Source: Lewinella sp038528965
GTDB taxonomy: Bacteria; Bacteroidota; Bacteroidia; Chitinophagales; Saprospiraceae
Direction of reading: 5' to 3'
DNA length: 64,000 bases
Assembly: GCA_038528965.1 (NCBI GenBank)
Contig: JBCBEC010000029.1
Location: 1-64,000, forward strand
Positions 46,901 through 54,578 of this stretch are shown here, in pieces. Both the position numbers and the translations under genes were made by a program. Under the pieces are notes generated by a model. That model was not told the DNA's origin. It saw only the letters and a program-made list of their open reading frames with translations, and made no database searches. Position 1 is the stretch's first letter. The number at the start of each line of letters is the position of its first letter.

Positions 46901-49900
46901 GAAGTATCCGTTCTGGCCAATACCGGTACAGCACCATTCTCCTACAGCTGGAGCCATGATGCCGGTTTGGACAGCCCAATTGCCAGTGGCCTCTCTGCCG
47001 ACACCTACACGGTTACTATTACAGACGCAAATGGCTGTACCGATGAGATCAGCCAAACGCTGACGAACGAAGCAGGAATTATCCTAACTGAAGGCACCGT
47101 CGAACCCGATTTGTGTGGCCAGGGAGTAGGTAGTGCTACCGTAGAAATAAGCGGCGGCACAGCACCTTTCACCTTTGCGTGGGATGGTCTACCAGGGCAA
47201 ACGACAGCTACCGCAACGGGGCTGTTCGCTGGTACCTACACCGTGACCGTCACGGATGCCAATGGCTGCTTCGCTAGTTTAGACATTACGGTAGGAGAAA
47301 TAGCGGGACCAAGCATTTCTTTCGATAGCAGCACGGAAGACCCTTGTGTAGCCGATGATGTAATGGCCGTAGTGGTAACTACCAATGGTACTGCACCTTA
47401 TACTTACTCCTGGAGCCATCAACCTGATCTGGATAGTCCAGTAGCAACAGGATTGACTACGGACACCTATACCGTTACTGTTACCGACGTGAATGGCTGT
47501 AGCGACATGATCAGCTTTGACCTGACGGATAACAGCTCACCGGAACTCTCCATTGCTGATTTCACGAATTCTAACTGCACGAATGGAACAGGCAGTATCA
47601 CCGTAGCAGCTACGGGGGGCGCTGCACCATTGACGATCAGTTGGGATCATGATGATACGGTAACGGAATTCAGCCTGACGGACCTGGAAGCTGGCACCTA
47701 CACTGCCACGGTTACAGATGCAAATGGTTGTACGGCTATGATCAGTCAGGAAATTCTGTTTGTAGCAGGACCAGAAATCGTCCTCATCGAGCTGATGGAC
47801 CCTGAATGCGGCCAAGACAATGGCTTCATCGATGTAGACGTAAGCGGCGGAACAGCTCCTTACACCATCGTTTGGGATCACAATGGTGGTGAAAGCACCC
47901 TGCAAATTGGCCTCGCAGCTGGTGATTATACCATCAACGTGACCGATGCCAACGGCTGTATGGTCTCTGAGACGTACACGCTGACAGCGCCACCAGATAT
48001 TGAGGGGACAGTATCCAATGTTACGGACGAAATCTGTGCTCAAGCAAATGGTAGCATTACCGTAGACATAACTACCGCTGCTGCACTAACGTATAGTTGG
48101 AGCCACGATGCAGGTCTGAATGCGCCTACCGCTACTGGCCTATCAGCTGACGATTACAGTGTAACAATCAGTGCCGATGGTTTCTGCGATCTGGTACTCA
48201 ATGCCACGGTCAATGAGATTGAAGGGCCAAGCCTGAGCGATCCAACCGTAGTAGATAGTGATTGTAATGCCTCCAATGGCTCAGTGAGTTTTGTCGCTTC
48301 CGGCGGCACTGCGCCTTACACTTACAGTTGGTCACACCAAATGGACCTAGATAGTCCTGAAGCGACTGGCTTGCCAGCAGGGTCATATACCATCACCGTG
48401 ACGGATAGTAACGGCTGTACAGCTGAAGCAAGCGCAACGGTCTCGGATCGTGATGCGCCACAAATTGAGGCAACACTGACCAACCCAAGCTGTGAGAATG
48501 ATAATGGCTCTATCAGCGTAACCGTTACAGGTGGCGTCGAGTCCTACACCTACAGTTGGTCACACGATATGAGCGTAACTGGCCCAGAAGCAACGGGTCT
48601 GTCTGCCGGTGATTATACTTTGACAGTGACTGATGTAAATGGTTGTACCGCAGTCAGCAACTTCACTTTGACCATTGATGATCCTTTAATCATCAATATC
48701 CTGGATCAGCAAAATAGCCTGTGTACGGATGGCAATGGATTGATCAGCCTGGAAACCACGGGAGGAACAGCTCCTTACGACTATAGTTGGTCGCACGACA
48801 ACACTGCCACTGGACCTAGCCAAAGTAACCTCAACGCCGGTGATTATACCATTGTGGTAACAGACCAAAGCGGCTGTACAGCTGAGCTTATGATCACGCT
48901 TACGCTGGAAGGTAGCCCAAGCTTGACGGTAATCAGTACAGAAGATGCCGTTTGCGATGAGATGGGTAGCATTACAGTGCAAGCAGCTGGCGGCGCAGAA
49001 CCCTACATGTATAGTTGGAGTCATGATGCAGGCTTGAATAGCCCTACCGCAAGTGACCTGGCAGTTGGCGATTACACCGTCACCGTTACGGATGCCAACG
49101 GCTGTACCGCTAGTGAAACCATCAGCCTTGGTGGAACTGCTAACCCTGTACTAGTGGCCAATACTGTTGACCCAGTTTGTGCAGAAGACAGCGGCAGTAT
49201 CGAAATAATCGCAAGTGCAGGTACAGAACCCTATACCTACAGCTGGAGCCATGATGATACCGCAACTAGTAATACCTTGATGGGACTGACTGCCGGTGAA
49301 TACACGGTCACCGTAAGTGACGCAGATGGTTGTAGCAGTACGCTCACCACTACCCTCTCCTATTCCGGAGGACCAGTGGCTACGATTACCAATCAGGAAA
49401 ACAGCCTTTGCTCAGATGACAATGGCAGCATTGAGGTAGAAGTCAATGATGGCATCCCTCCTTACACCTACAGCTGGTCACACGACGGCAGTTTGAACGC
49501 GCCGATAGCAAGTGGCCTTAGTGCAGGTACTTACAGCTTGACGGTTACGGATAGCAATGGATGTTTCTCTTCCATTACTACAGAGATTACCTTCACAGCT
49601 GGTCCAAGTCTAAGTTGGGCTGAAGTGATAGATGCTTCTTGTGCCGAAGACAATGGTTCCCTAACGGTAGCAGTAAGCGATGGTACGGAGCCTTATAGCT
49701 ATGACTGGAGTCATGACGGCACCCTAAATGACGCCACAGCTAGCAGTCTTGCTCCTGGCGACTACAGCGTGACTGTGACCGACGCCAACGGCTGTATGGC
49801 TGTGCTCAGCAATACCGTTTCGGCGGCCGACCTCTTTATCCTCTTCCCGGTACAGACACAGCCCACCTGTAATGGCTTGTCCGACGGTGGAATCATGGCG

Positions 49901-52900
49901 GAAGTGGAAGGTGGTATAGCGCCTTATACTTTTGTGTGGAGCACTGGTACCACTGGAGAAACCATTGATGGTTTGCCAGCAGGCACCTACTCCGTGACGG
50001 CTACCGATAGCCAGGGTTGCCAGGCATCAGCGAGCTTAGAGATTGAGAATCTAGATGATCTCATCCTGAACTTCAACACTACTGGCCCCGGTTGTAATGG
50101 TGAAGAAGACGCTACGGCTGAAGTCATTGTATCTAACGGCAGCGGTGATTACACTTATAGCTGGGATGCTCCGGGTAATCCAGAAACAGCGATGATTAGT
50201 GGTTTAGCAGCGGGAGATTATACAGTTACGGTAACTGACGTGACTGGATGTATTGCCGAAGCAACGGTAAACATTGCGGATACGCCAGAATTATCGCTGG
50301 CCAGTACAAGTAGTGCATCTTGCCTAAACTTACTCAATGGTACGGCTACGGTTACACCACAAAGTGGCAGTGATCCCTACACCTACCTTTGGGATGATGG
50401 TGATGGTCAAACTACTGCTACCGCAATGGATTTGGCACCGGGGATTTACAACGTTACGGTCACCGATGCCGATGGCTGTAGTGGTACCACCAGCGTACTG
50501 GTAGACGCGGCCGCTGCTGTAGAGATTGAAATTAGCGAACTGATTCAGCCCGATTGTATTGCCAATCCCGCCGGTTCGGCCACCGTTAACGTAACTGCTG
50601 GCAGTGGCGACTATACTTACGCCTGGGATGATCCACTGGGCCAAAGTACGCCAACTGCCTCTGGACTAGACCCGGGCACTTATACCGTGACCGTGACCGA
50701 CCTCAATGGTTGTTTTGCCACCACTAGCGTAACTATTGAAGCTGCGGGAGAGTTGGCGATCCTCACAACCAGCGTAGTGATTCCTACTTGTAATGGCGAG
50801 TCGGATGCTTCCGCAACGGTGCAGGTTGCCAACGGTTCTGGTAATTATACGTACCAATGGGATGACCCTAACGGGCAGACAAATCAAGTGTTGATGAACG
50901 TTCCGGCAGGTACTTACACGGTGACGATTACCGATACAGAAGATGGTTGCTTTATCACAGAGGTTGTAGACATCAACGAGCCAGATGTAATTTCGGTAAC
51001 CCTGGATGAAGTCAATGGCCCTTCTTGTAGCAATGATGACGACGGCAACGCTTTCATCAGTGCTGAGGGGGGGAGCGGTGTCTATACTTACCAATGGGAT
51101 GATCCCGCCGCCCAGACCACTACCTTCATCGACAACTTGATGCCAGGTGATTACACGGTAACCGTGACTGACGAAAATGACTGTACCGGAACGCTGACGA
51201 TTACTGTTCCAGAGGGTGGGGACTTAGAAGCAGCAATTGATGACTTCACAGCACCTACCTGCTTCGGTATTGCCGATGGTACGGCTACCGTAGACGTTAC
51301 CGGAAACCCCGGCAACCTGACGTACCAGTGGGATGATCCAGCCTTCCAGCAAACACAAGTTGCTACGGGCTTGAACCCTGGCACTTACAATGTGACGGTT
51401 ACAGATGATACAGGCTGCGAAGCTTTCGCAACGGTAGAAATTCCAACTACGCCTGAATTAATTGTTAGCCTAGTGAATTCGACCAGCCCATCCTGTTCTG
51501 GATTTGCGGATGGCCAATTGGAGATCTCCATCACGGGAGGTACCGGTGCAACGAGCATTGTCTGGGATGACCCAATGGGTCAGAGTACGGCCTTGGTCAC
51601 CGGCCTTGAAAGTGGTGATTATACGGTGATGGTTACCGATGATAACGGTTGTGTAACTACAGAGACCTACACGCTGGACGATGCAGTAGCACTATCGTTT
51701 AACGATGCTGTAATTGTAAATCCAAGTTGCTTCAACACCTCCGATGGTAGTGCCACCGTCGAAGTAATGGGCGGTACCGGTCCGTACACTTACGAATGGG
51801 ATGATGACACGATGCAAACGGGTAATACTGCAGTTGATCTAGCACCTGGCACCTACAATGTTTTAGCAACAGACGCTAACGGCTGTAGTCTATCACAAAT
51901 AGTAGAACTGGCCTCAGAAGCCGCTGAAATCGTACTCACGGAAGACATCCAAGCGCCTTCTTGTGACGGCGGTGCGGACGGTGCTATCAGCGTAGCCGCA
52001 AGCGGTGGAGCTGGTGGACTGACCTACTCATGGAGCAATGGTTCTTCGGATACCAGCATTGGCGATTTATTAGCAGGCAGCTACGGTCTAACCATCACCG
52101 ATACGGATGGCTGTACCCAGGAAGTCGCCTACGAACTGGCCGAAGGAGCCCCATTTGTCATCGACCTTGGTGATGCCGACACGACGATCTGTGCCGGCGA
52201 AGTCCTCTTCTATGACTTCACGGATGAAGGCTACACGCTTAACTGGACCAGTGATCAGGGTTTCAGCAGTACCGATGATATTGTACTACTCGAAGAGGCA
52301 GCGACCTACACCGTAGAAGCGACCAACGAAGCGGGTTGTTCTGCTAGTGATCAAATCACCTTAGAGTTGGGTTCAGCAACCTTCCAGGCACTCTTCTTAC
52401 TACCGACGGATGTGGTAGTCAATAGCGATGTAGCAGTAGTGGAGGTTTCTTGGCCAATACCAGATGAGGTAGAGTGGTTCTACAATCAGGATAGTATTGA
52501 CCTGGTTAGCACCACACAGAACCAATACCTCTTCAACTTCCCGTTTGTCGGCACTTTCGATCTAACCATGCGTGCGGTGTCTGGTGGTTGTGAAGACTTC
52601 CTAACGAAGTCCATCGTAGTACACGCTGACTCTACTACCATACCGTCACCGTTTGAAGTTCAGCCTGAACTATTGCAGTTTGCGCTAACGCCAAATCCGA
52701 ACAACGGAATCTTTGAAGTAACCGTAGAGCTATCAGAAGTAAAGCCGATCGTCCTCTCGATCTTTAATGCCGCGGGAGTAGAAGTAGATCGACGAATCTT
52801 GACCGGACAAGCCCTCTACGAAGAAGCATATTCGCCGGGATTGACGTCGGGCATATACATATGTGCCCTACAGACGCCGACCCAACGAAAATCGATACTG

Positions 52901-52921
52901 TTTACAGTGGCTGTGCCTTAA
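40904..52921 (+). CDS. Giant SprB-repeat adhesin, T9SS type A cargo
   Basis: About 4005 residues from ATG 40904; the frame opens at GTG 40862, but the signal peptide (LLIITIIAILAASTIANSQ) fits the ATG. An N-terminal head of about 250 residues is followed by about 42 tandem SprB-type repeats, each near 70-75 residues, with the ending (T/D)YTVTVTDANGCT and a second Cys earlier in the unit (xxCxxxxGSI), so each may close a disulfide. Two repeat subtypes alternate in blocks: YSWSHD (mainly 46,900-49,750) and QWDDP (mainly 50,340-51,830). The C-terminus has a type A sorting domain (LTPNPNNGIFEVTVEL, LSIFNAAGVEVDR, GIYICALQT). SprB of Flavobacterium is a motile gliding adhesin; equivalent function here is inference. 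The repeats contain no lysine I could find. Confidence 0.9.
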   Translation: MRFYKLLIITIIAILAASTIANSQTMRLRLQLRSVYFDRGDDPFSNKPDPRWKIRAQVPLLGIDVEPCIEINNTNQGTKTRTDVIFDFTGTPVWLLNGITPLVINIDGWEEDRGSNCSYNCCAAFQNDDDARNRSSGSVIIGLAVQEPGDTYNFSVGSRYRADFTLSLETLDVFDGTISTSATVEGPDQDIFCGAETVVLDANVNSNYFEYFLEWQEETSPNNWETVGLFNNRDYIQVPAVSPFPNYRVRNLSFMDEFGNDWRELDGSGVTVSASPPNVAQMEINTPLYCDGAGGSIEITDLGSSVNGSTIYTFTLLRNGNTLPSGGNQSGSAGDLPIVFGDLQDGNYDLIVVEQGANARCADTLNNINLSPAPLPEVVSFTPTNARCKGESNGRVSIQMSNATGLNFFELQQNGVVIYDAISNTSSVTRNGVAAGTYDIVVRNGNGCENIVIPQVTVGEPDELTVLTTLNPTGSSFDVACRGEGIEVILNVSGGNGSLYTVSGDDGFIRRSLSPITVTVPANGGTNTTLTVSDERGCSTSVDLGSITEPATNISITEIGTTGTGACAADGTADFSASGGVPNYTFYVDNDLSTSNTTGSFTMLSGGSHTIYVLDDNGCIATQSFTIAESSSLTLSVTDPVRTSCFGFADGGFTLEASGGTPPYFYSVDGGATFTAATAAGVPVVYDDLTGGPKDVLVRDSEPTTPCEIGRIVTVLQPAELFIENITFTPMACSDELIDLYVVFSSTNAVFTLMDGPEISLDGGTSFVAADVNILGEQPDFFIRDVAFGDEGSFDIVIRNGDGCETTNSFPLSVDNPEAMSIPSTPTSTDEICFGNDDGTITASVSGGRPPYVFSLFNNGLIVRSEPISPVNGIASFTFTNLPPEAAVTGDGNTGYAVGITDASVDAGAAGSCSVVYPPSFDTLSFTLGSASETMIGIIPAPELQIVTMTNVGPDLNCVNGIGDNGEVEITTVTGGYPPYEYSSDNVVFQSDNTLTGLSVNPRVYVRDANGCVVEDRFFGLSQRPDITTSLTLLESATTCTKGSIEVTLNNGVGPYEIQVFTTPSGLGCEGEQLFFSDGTPYSVFQTSETTFTIDELEGDTYELAIYDLGTDCSYCSNGSIVVPLENELMATVTNKTTESCSPGSDGTLTIAITGGVAPYTTDINFADPQTGSNPTFTGLTAYTPYAFRVTDAVGCQVIFADSVDLVTILDLDATVTDITTCAGDENGSITATPINGTPPYTVTWNIDQIPETIGAGGTTSRTGLGAGEYEILVEDAAGCLNEIAVYLLEPDSIVEDVVFIEDASCLGVPDGSISLSVLGGSGTLSYRINGSTPQSTGDFTGLDAGDYTITVEDTNGCTFDFMYTVGAGSSISATASVSDATCGGFADGSISMTPSGGVAPYEYALDGTTFSTDNPITGLTAGTYEVTVRDANGCTFVLSDIVVGEASALMVTVNVVQDATCTEAFGTLEAVVTGGTEPYSYVWDGDPALNQNTLTNAASGDHTVEVTDANGCTTTAMGTISTIPAVFINLVSSTDEICDQMDGSITVEGTDGTPPYTFAWSNGNDTESDTGLATGTYTITVTDANGCTDDIEVILDNIASPTPVLTITNSFCTDDNGSISVAVTDGTAPFTYSLDGGTPQNDPLFAGLSAGTYTITVEDANGCTGTADGTIEFIPLPTLNLIVTDAACDLDDGEILVGVVSDNGPFTYLWDDGETTSSRTNLAPGSYTVTVTDANGCEASETATIGEIAAPTVTVESTTDATCGESNGATTVSVTGGTEPYTYNWSVPNPSTPSVSNLPQGFSSVVVTDARGCETTAFVNIGGTGGPTDVNLFVNPSFCEDGNGSIEATVTGGTEPYTYEWSNGDTGQTITDLFSGSYTVTVTDANGCTITGTELVPLVEGPTLEAPVVTNSLCEDGNGAISINVLIGTGPFTYTWDNGIGVAGATVTDLTVGTYTVTVTDVDGCSSTASASVLLEPAPILTIAQAQNENCDQADGLIEVSVLANTGTAPFSYSWSHDAGLDSPIASGLSADTYTVTITDANGCTDEISQTLTNEAGIILTEGTVEPDLCGQGVGSATVEISGGTAPFTFAWDGLPGQTTATATGLFAGTYTVTVTDANGCFASLDITVGEIAGPSISFDSSTEDPCVADDVMAVVVTTNGTAPYTYSWSHQPDLDSPVATGLTTDTYTVTVTDVNGCSDMISFDLTDNSSPELSIADFTNSNCTNGTGSITVAATGGAAPLTISWDHDDTVTEFSLTDLEAGTYTATVTDANGCTAMISQEILFVAGPEIVLIELMDPECGQDNGFIDVDVSGGTAPYTIVWDHNGGESTLQIGLAAGDYTINVTDANGCMVSETYTLTAPPDIEGTVSNVTDEICAQANGSITVDITTAAALTYSWSHDAGLNAPTATGLSADDYSVTISADGFCDLVLNATVNEIEGPSLSDPTVVDSDCNASNGSVSFVASGGTAPYTYSWSHQMDLDSPEATGLPAGSYTITVTDSNGCTAEASATVSDRDAPQIEATLTNPSCENDNGSISVTVTGGVESYTYSWSHDMSVTGPEATGLSAGDYTLTVTDVNGCTAVSNFTLTIDDPLIINILDQQNSLCTDGNGLISLETTGGTAPYDYSWSHDNTATGPSQSNLNAGDYTIVVTDQSGCTAELMITLTLEGSPSLTVISTEDAVCDEMGSITVQAAGGAEPYMYSWSHDAGLNSPTASDLAVGDYTVTVTDANGCTASETISLGGTANPVLVANTVDPVCAEDSGSIEIIASAGTEPYTYSWSHDDTATSNTLMGLTAGEYTVTVSDADGCSSTLTTTLSYSGGPVATITNQENSLCSDDNGSIEVEVNDGIPPYTYSWSHDGSLNAPIASGLSAGTYSLTVTDSNGCFSSITTEITFTAGPSLSWAEVIDASCAEDNGSLTVAVSDGTEPYSYDWSHDGTLNDATASSLAPGDYSVTVTDANGCMAVLSNTVSAADLFILFPVQTQPTCNGLSDGGIMAEVEGGIAPYTFVWSTGTTGETIDGLPAGTYSVTATDSQGCQASASLEIENLDDLILNFNTTGPGCNGEEDATAEVIVSNGSGDYTYSWDAPGNPETAMISGLAAGDYTVTVTDVTGCIAEATVNIADTPELSLASTSSASCLNLLNGTATVTPQSGSDPYTYLWDDGDGQTTATAMDLAPGIYNVTVTDADGCSGTTSVLVDAAAAVEIEISELIQPDCIANPAGSATVNVTAGSGDYTYAWDDPLGQSTPTASGLDPGTYTVTVTDLNGCFATTSVTIEAAGELAILTTSVVIPTCNGESDASATVQVANGSGNYTYQWDDPNGQTNQVLMNVPAGTYTVTITDTEDGCFITEVVDINEPDVISVTLDEVNGPSCSNDDDGNAFISAEGGSGVYTYQWDDPAAQTTTFIDNLMPGDYTVTVTDENDCTGTLTITVPEGGDLEAAIDDFTAPTCFGIADGTATVDVTGNPGNLTYQWDDPAFQQTQVATGLNPGTYNVTVTDDTGCEAFATVEIPTTPELIVSLVNSTSPSCSGFADGQLEISITGGTGATSIVWDDPMGQSTALVTGLESGDYTVMVTDDNGCVTTETYTLDDAVALSFNDAVIVNPSCFNTSDGSATVEVMGGTGPYTYEWDDDTMQTGNTAVDLAPGTYNVLATDANGCSLSQIVELASEAAEIVLTEDIQAPSCDGGADGAISVAASGGAGGLTYSWSNGSSDTSIGDLLAGSYGLTITDTDGCTQEVAYELAEGAPFVIDLGDADTTICAGEVLFYDFTDEGYTLNWTSDQGFSSTDDIVLLEEAATYTVEATNEAGCSASDQITLELGSATFQALFLLPTDVVVNSDVAVVEVSWPIPDEVEWFYNQDSIDLVSTTQNQYLFNFPFVGTFDLTMRAVSGGCEDFLTKSIVVHADSTTIPSPFEVQPELLQFALTPNPNNGIFEVTVELSEVKPIVLSIFNAAGVEVDRRILTGQALYEEAYSPGLTSGIYICALQTPTQRKSILFTVAVP

Positions 52922-52928
52922 ACCAGGC

Positions 52929-52952
52929 GGGGGCGTGAGCAATCGCGCCCCC
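52929..52952. terminator. Bidirectional terminator between the adhesin and WD40 genes
   Basis: GGGGGCG (52929-52935) pairs exactly with CGCCCCC (52946-52952), 10-nt loop, followed by a short T/A-rich run. The two flanking genes converge here (stops at 52921 and 52962), so the hairpin can end both. Confidence 0.65.
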
Positions 52953-52961
52953 TTGCTATTT

Positions 52962-53942
52962 CTAAGGGGTATAGTTAGCTCCCGCGATTCGCCTTAACTT
53001 CTCATTCCAAAATGCAAGTACTCCGTCATCACCGCTGGTGATCAGCTTCTTTCCATTAGGACTCCAATCAACTCCCCACAGCAGCTGTGGACTGGGTTGC
53101 TCCATTAATAAATCGCCTTGGGGCGACCATAGGCGAAGTGCCTCACTAGCGGAGGCCAGTATCGTACCATCAGGGTTCCAACGCAGATTACGATACTCAG
53201 CAGTTCCACCCGCAAATTTCCGTAAGTGATTCCCTTTAGCATCCCAGAATTGGAGCAGCGGAGGATAGTTTTCAACGAAGTCACCGTAATCCCCTGTAAC
53301 ATAGAATTTTCCACTGGGATGCCAGGCTACACAAAGCATTAGTACCTCTACTTGTTCGTCCCGATCATTGACCTCAGGTAAGAAAGTATCACTTTCATAA
53401 TCGTAGTGACTGATATATTCACTGACGGTCAATACTTCATTTCGGAAGGGGTGCCAACTCAGGTCAATCACCGCCTTCTGTCCGGTGGCTACCTTGCGCA
53501 GTAACTGGCCTTGCGTATTGAAAAAACTGATATCGCCTTCGTAATCCCCAAATGCCAGGATTTCACCTGTGGCATTCCACCCTAGACCTCGTCCACCAAC
53601 GGATAAGATCCTGGGTACGTACTGGAGCTCGTCCGTTTCCAAATTGATCAACACCAGGCCATCTTCGGAGTTTTGTGTAGCCACCGCCAAAATGGCTGCT
53701 GTCGGATGCCACCTGAGCTTGGTTATCGTTTCCTTGATCGGATATTTCTTTACTACTTCAAAGCTCCTTGTCGATAGTATCCGAACGGTATCTATACTGC
53801 CACCAACAGCCACATATTGTCCATCCGGGCTCCAGGTGGCATCCCACAGCGTAATGGTCCTGGGGCTGGAAGGCAAAACAAAATCCATTTGTCGTTGACA
53901 GGAAAAAAAGGCTAAGCAGGTCAATAAAGAAAAGAGTCGCAT
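52962..53942 (-). CDS. WD40-repeat lipoprotein (seven blades)
   Basis: 326 residues with a lipoprotein signal ending FFSCQRQ (Cys15). Seven repeats can be read in order, each with a W-x-x/N-P-x-G turn: WDATWSPDGQYVAVGG, KLRWHPTAAILAVAT, GLGWNATGEILAFGD, DLSWHPFRNEVLTVS, CVAWHPSGKFYVTGD, NLRWNPDGTILASAS, VDWSPNGKKLITSGDDG. This gives one complete seven-bladed propeller on a lipid anchor. Propellers of this kind bind partner proteins or ligands in the envelope; no partner is indicated by neighbours. Confidence 0.85.
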   Translation of the reverse strand: MRLFSLLTCLAFFSCQRQMDFVLPSSPRTITLWDATWSPDGQYVAVGGSIDTVRILSTRSFEVVKKYPIKETITKLRWHPTAAILAVATQNSEDGLVLINLETDELQYVPRILSVGGRGLGWNATGEILAFGDYEGDISFFNTQGQLLRKVATGQKAVIDLSWHPFRNEVLTVSEYISHYDYESDTFLPEVNDRDEQVEVLMLCVAWHPSGKFYVTGDYGDFVENYPPLLQFWDAKGNHLRKFAGGTAEYRNLRWNPDGTILASASEALRLWSPQGDLLMEQPSPQLLWGVDWSPNGKKLITSGDDGVLAFWNEKLRRIAGANYTP

Positions 53943-54190
53943 GATGTAATAGTTGATCTGCTAGCAAGGTAAGCGAATTGTCAACTGTTACTCGTCAAGG
54001 ACTTGTTAACGAAAAGAATAGACCCCGTTAATATCTTGAATGACTTCGGTCACGCGCCCAGGCGATCAAAGCTTCGCCACATACGCCTTGCTAATATTAG
54101 GATGAAGTATACCAGTCATTCGTTGTACCAAGCTGTGAATTAAAGTCTTATATTAGTAATGCCCTTAGCAGAACAAAACACCATAACCTT

Positions 54191-54568
54191 ATGATCAATG
54201 TAGGCTGGGCTACATATTGGGAAGTGGAGTTTTATAGCTTCCACGGATCATTCATGCAACAAATGAGTGAACAGCTTTTGTTGGAGGCCAACCAGCTCAG
54301 TGGAATCCAGGACCTGACGCAACACGGTTTTCGCATTTTCTACGGGATGAATGGTGTCCAAAGCCAACAGCAACAACAGCATGGCACAACCACCGTGCAA
54401 CTGCTTTTACCCAATTCCACCGTATTGCCACTGAGCGTTTCCTGGGATAGCAAAGTAAAAATTACTGAGCCGTTCTACCAACAGGATTTGTCCAAAACCA
54501 GTGTTCGCTTCCGCTGGGATGACTCGTTTCCTGCTACGCTTGTTGCAGAATTGTGCAAATCAAAGTGA
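54191..54568 (+). CDS. Small protein of unknown function
   Basis: 125 residues from ATG 54191, no signal peptide. Notable features are a Gln-rich stretch (GVQSQQQQQHG) around residue 58 and Trp residues at 6, 10, 84 and 108. I do not recognise a family. The frame is clean, codon use looks like its neighbours, and the gene ends 11 bp before the stop of the convergent serine hydrolase, so it is likely real. No function offered. Confidence 0.5.
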   Translation: MINVGWATYWEVEFYSFHGSFMQQMSEQLLLEANQLSGIQDLTQHGFRIFYGMNGVQSQQQQQHGTTTVQLLLPNSTVLPLSVSWDSKVKITEPFYQQDLSKTSVRFRWDDSFPATLVAELCKSK

Positions 54569-54578
54569 ATAAAACAGA

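Noticed and set aside
47537..48043. Long open frames on the minus strand inside the adhesin gene (for example 168 codons here)
   Set aside because: They are shadows of the repeat-biased codon use of the plus-strand gene and have no protein features.
44312..52606. Regularly spaced repeats resembling a CRISPR array or tandem DNA repeat
   Set aside because: The periodicity is about 210-225 bp, units are diverged and in one long coding frame; they are SprB protein repeats.
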